Assembly (NCBI GenBank): GCA_973895155.1
Contig: OZ316897.1
Span: 2,914,001 to 2,978,000 of the forward strand
Length of the DNA stretch: 64,000 nucleotides
Direction: 5' to 3'
DNA from: Marsupella aquatica
Taxonomy: Eukaryota; Marchantiophyta
This document shows, piece after piece, positions 61,471-64,000 of the stretch (the stretch's first letter is position 1; the number at the start of each line of letters is the position of its first letter). The translations under genes were made by a program, and so were the position numbers. The notes beneath the pieces were generated by a model. That model did no database searches, was not told the DNA's origin, and worked only from the letters and a program-made list of their open reading frames with translations.

Positions 61471-63775
61471 CTGGAGAAAAAATGTGCACTGAAGAAGATT
61501 TGGTCAACTCATTATAAGTACTGTCCTGCACTTTTACTAAAATTAGGTAAATAGTAAGAGGTATTAATCAATATTTAATTTATACTACTTTCAGTTAAGG
61601 TGAAGGAGAAGTTTTATAATGCCCGAAACCAAATCGGGACTCTGCATTCTTTTCTATAAAGTACCGAACCTTGCAGAGTGAATATGACAAAGGGTGAAGT
61701 CTTCCTAAAAGGGAATTCGAAATAAAATGTGAAAGGCAGGCTTCTCATTTCTTTAATTCTTACAGGGAGCACTTCAAATAATACTTTCAAGTGCATTATG
61801 CTCTCCTGATAGTTTTGCTTGATAAAATCTATCCAGTTTAAACTTAATTTATTTTGGGAAGTTTTGGAAATATTCTGATATATATCTTTGCTTTCTATAA
61901 ATTAAGGGGTCCAGAAAACACGCTTCCAATGTTTCAAGCATCTATACTTCTAAAGAAACTGGCTTAAGACATCAGGTTCTTGACATATAACAAAACTTAA
62001 TAGCATGTTACTAGGATGTGATTAATTTTGTCCATTCATCCTTTTGTTCACAACTCCATTATTGCACTACTCTATCATTTGTGATCTTTTTGGCCTGACA
62101 CCTCATAGTTTAGAAAGGACCTGACTGCATGAGAAATAAACAGGAACAAAAACTTTGCGCCTGGCTAAAACCCACAAGAAGAGAGTGATTGCCACTGACT
62201 CACCAATGTTCCAAGCAGTCTGGACTGCCATAGACAAATATCTTTAGTAATCCCCAAACCATCTGCCCATATAGCATGCTCGAACATGTTTGCTTATTTG
62301 TCTTGTAGTGATTCTCTTTCAACGTAGAATACTTTCTCACTTGAAGAAGACAATTACATTAACTATTGTACTGTGGGTACAATATTAGTTGAAAGAGAAA
62401 TAAGTGAACTTTGTAACCTTTAATTTTGAGCTGTATTTTTAGGGGCTCTTTATTCAGGTGACACTTATTGATGTATAAACCATAACTATTATAAAGTTAT
62501 CAACCAATGGGGATATAAGTTACAGTACATCCAAATGTTGAGTTCTAGTTGCCGTGTTGAGCCTGGTGGAGAGTGTCTCCTCTTCAGAAATAAGGACCAA
62601 TTGAGCAGAGAAAGTACAGTAGTAAAAAGATCAACATTTACTCTAAATTACTTGACTGAAACTAAGGCATTTAGAAAATTAAGGGTGTTAGAAGAAATTA
62701 CTAAATTTGACATAATACAAAACAAAAGCCGAGACTAGGTCAAATGCATAATTAGACTAGGTCAAATGCATAATTATAAAAATACATGACAAGCAACATG
62801 AATAAGACAAGACAACCAAAAGGTGTTCCGCCATACAGCAGCCTAAAAAAAAAACCCATATGAAGAAAACAATGCCAACCTAAACCCAAACCCATGACAA
62901 AAGAACAATCATGCCTAAAACCCACGAGATAGTTGCAACACTCAACCACACAGAACATGATTTGCCTCTAGAGTTGTCATCCTGATTTGTCAGTGTAAGA
63001 AATATATATCAAACTGACTTGCATTTTGGATATTGACTTCCACTTTACATTAGATGATTCACTATATTTTTAATGTCAATGTGATTGTATATCCAATATT
63101 TTAGGTGAACTTTGTCGACCAAATGTCATAGAAGTGCCATCAACTAGATGTAGATATTTGGACTGATCTATTCTACTGTAAATATCAAAATGACCCAAAA
63201 TGATTTTAATTAGTGAATGATGTACTCTTTGTGCTCCAGTGTGTGCTGTATGTGTAGCTGGCCAACAAGAAGCTAGCCTTAAGACAACACATTCTCTAGC
63301 CTTGGAACTAGCCTCAATATTGATTTATGATTTGAAGCTGTCTAATTAAGCTTTAGATGAACCAAAATCTAGGAAGCCTACAATCTAGAGTGATGTGTCA
63401 CTTGTTCTTTTGATTTTCTATGTTGGCCTGCAGGAAGTAGCACCAACCAACAAATCAAAATTGATTTTAGGAGTAGCAAGGACGTAGAGGAAGTAAGTAG
63501 GAAGGGGAGTTTTATTCCTTTCCCAATTCATCCTAGGGAAGTACTTAGGAGTAGCAAGGATGTAAAGGAAGTAAGTAAGCCGGTTACTATTCAAATAGTG
63601 CACATTTCAATAAATGATTGATGGGTTGTTTAGATTTATATTCTTTGAGAGGGGGTGGTTTGACAGGGGCGTTTGCAGCACTATTCACAGAGGGCATACA
63701 ACCCAAGGCTTGGGGGTACCTTCACTGATAACTTTATCACCATACATGTCTGTAACGTAGTCAATTATGCAATTA
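61471..63775. other. AT-rich spacer, no gene seen
   Basis: It contains a short tandem duplication (gactaggtcaaatgcataat at about 62734 and 62756). There is also a direct repeat (ggagtagcaaggaygta...gaagtaagta) at about 63470 and 63548. A dispersed-repeat copy lies near 63375. Confidence 0.45.
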
Positions 63776-64000
63776 CTAGCCCGATGCCTTGCGTTGCACG
63801 AAAGATGTCAAGGAGAGAAAAGCTGTCAAGGTGAGCAAAAGATGTTGAGGTGATAGAAGATGTCAAGGAGAGAAAAGATGTCGAGGTGATAAAAGATGTC
63901 GAGGTGAGAAAAAGATGTCAATGTGAGATTGAAAAGAACATTGAGGTGAAGAAAAGTTGTCAAGGAGAGAAAACATGTCAAATAATATGATAAAAAGTTG
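63776..64000 (-). mobile_element. Helitron-like 3' end with minisatellite body, locus 3 (cut by window)
   Basis: Read on the minus strand it ends gtgcaacgcaaggcatcggg then CTAG (63779 to 63776) followed by T. The body is gaaaagatgtcaaggtga-type repeats, the complement of the gacatctttt words at the other two loci. It runs out of the window. Confidence 0.5.

Overview
This is a gene-poor stretch of nuclear DNA from a land plant. It is AT-rich and has long non-coding intervals. Genes carry GT-AG introns, and the families present are typical of plants: a BAHD acyltransferase, a 2-oxoglutarate dioxygenase and an NPF/POT transporter. Plant-type Copia, PIF/Harbinger, LINE, Tourist-like and Helitron-like elements are also present. 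Low gene density, short introns and divergent N-terminal extensions would fit a bryophyte such as a liverwort. That placement is an inference; no marker in the window proves it.

Layout. 1-3485: no gene seen. 3486-5087: single-exon BAHD acyltransferase. 6515-8349: 5'-truncated Copia retrotransposon, split by a 665-bp DNA element. 10310-11340: a repeat-rich block, found again at 24800-26975, lying just upstream of a 2OG dioxygenase-like gene (11580-12659) that lacks the middle of its fold. 13480-14093: Helitron-like end with a degenerate minisatellite body. 15659-17218: three-exon gene for a charged nuclear-type protein of unknown function. 19198-21070 (minus): dead PIF/Harbinger transposase, interrupted by a second, nearly identical copy of the 665-bp element. 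28206-30996 (minus): the 3' part of a multi-exon gene I do not recognise, rebuilt here from eight exons with agreeing phases. 37417-42368 (minus): a complete six-exon NPF transporter, with an inverted broken copy of its second exon at 44402-44836. 46785-47144: Tourist-like MITE. 52083-52745: 86-bp tandem repeat. 53660-55645: PIF/Harbinger remnant with 247-bp tandem units, one invaded by a LINE. 58876-60411: two-exon gene for a SAP-like, lysine-rich protein. 60412-64000: a candidate minus-strand exon and a third Helitron-like end.

The acyltransferase, dioxygenase and transporter lie within 40 kb and could belong to one specialised-metabolism neighbourhood. The dioxygenase looks damaged and the distances are large, so this is only a hypothesis. 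The best supported novelty is the 665-bp element family: two copies about 13 kb apart, with matching 8-bp target duplications and about three differences between them, each inside a different transposon. Coordinates of exons were derived by hand from splice consensus and phase bookkeeping; no similarity search was possible.
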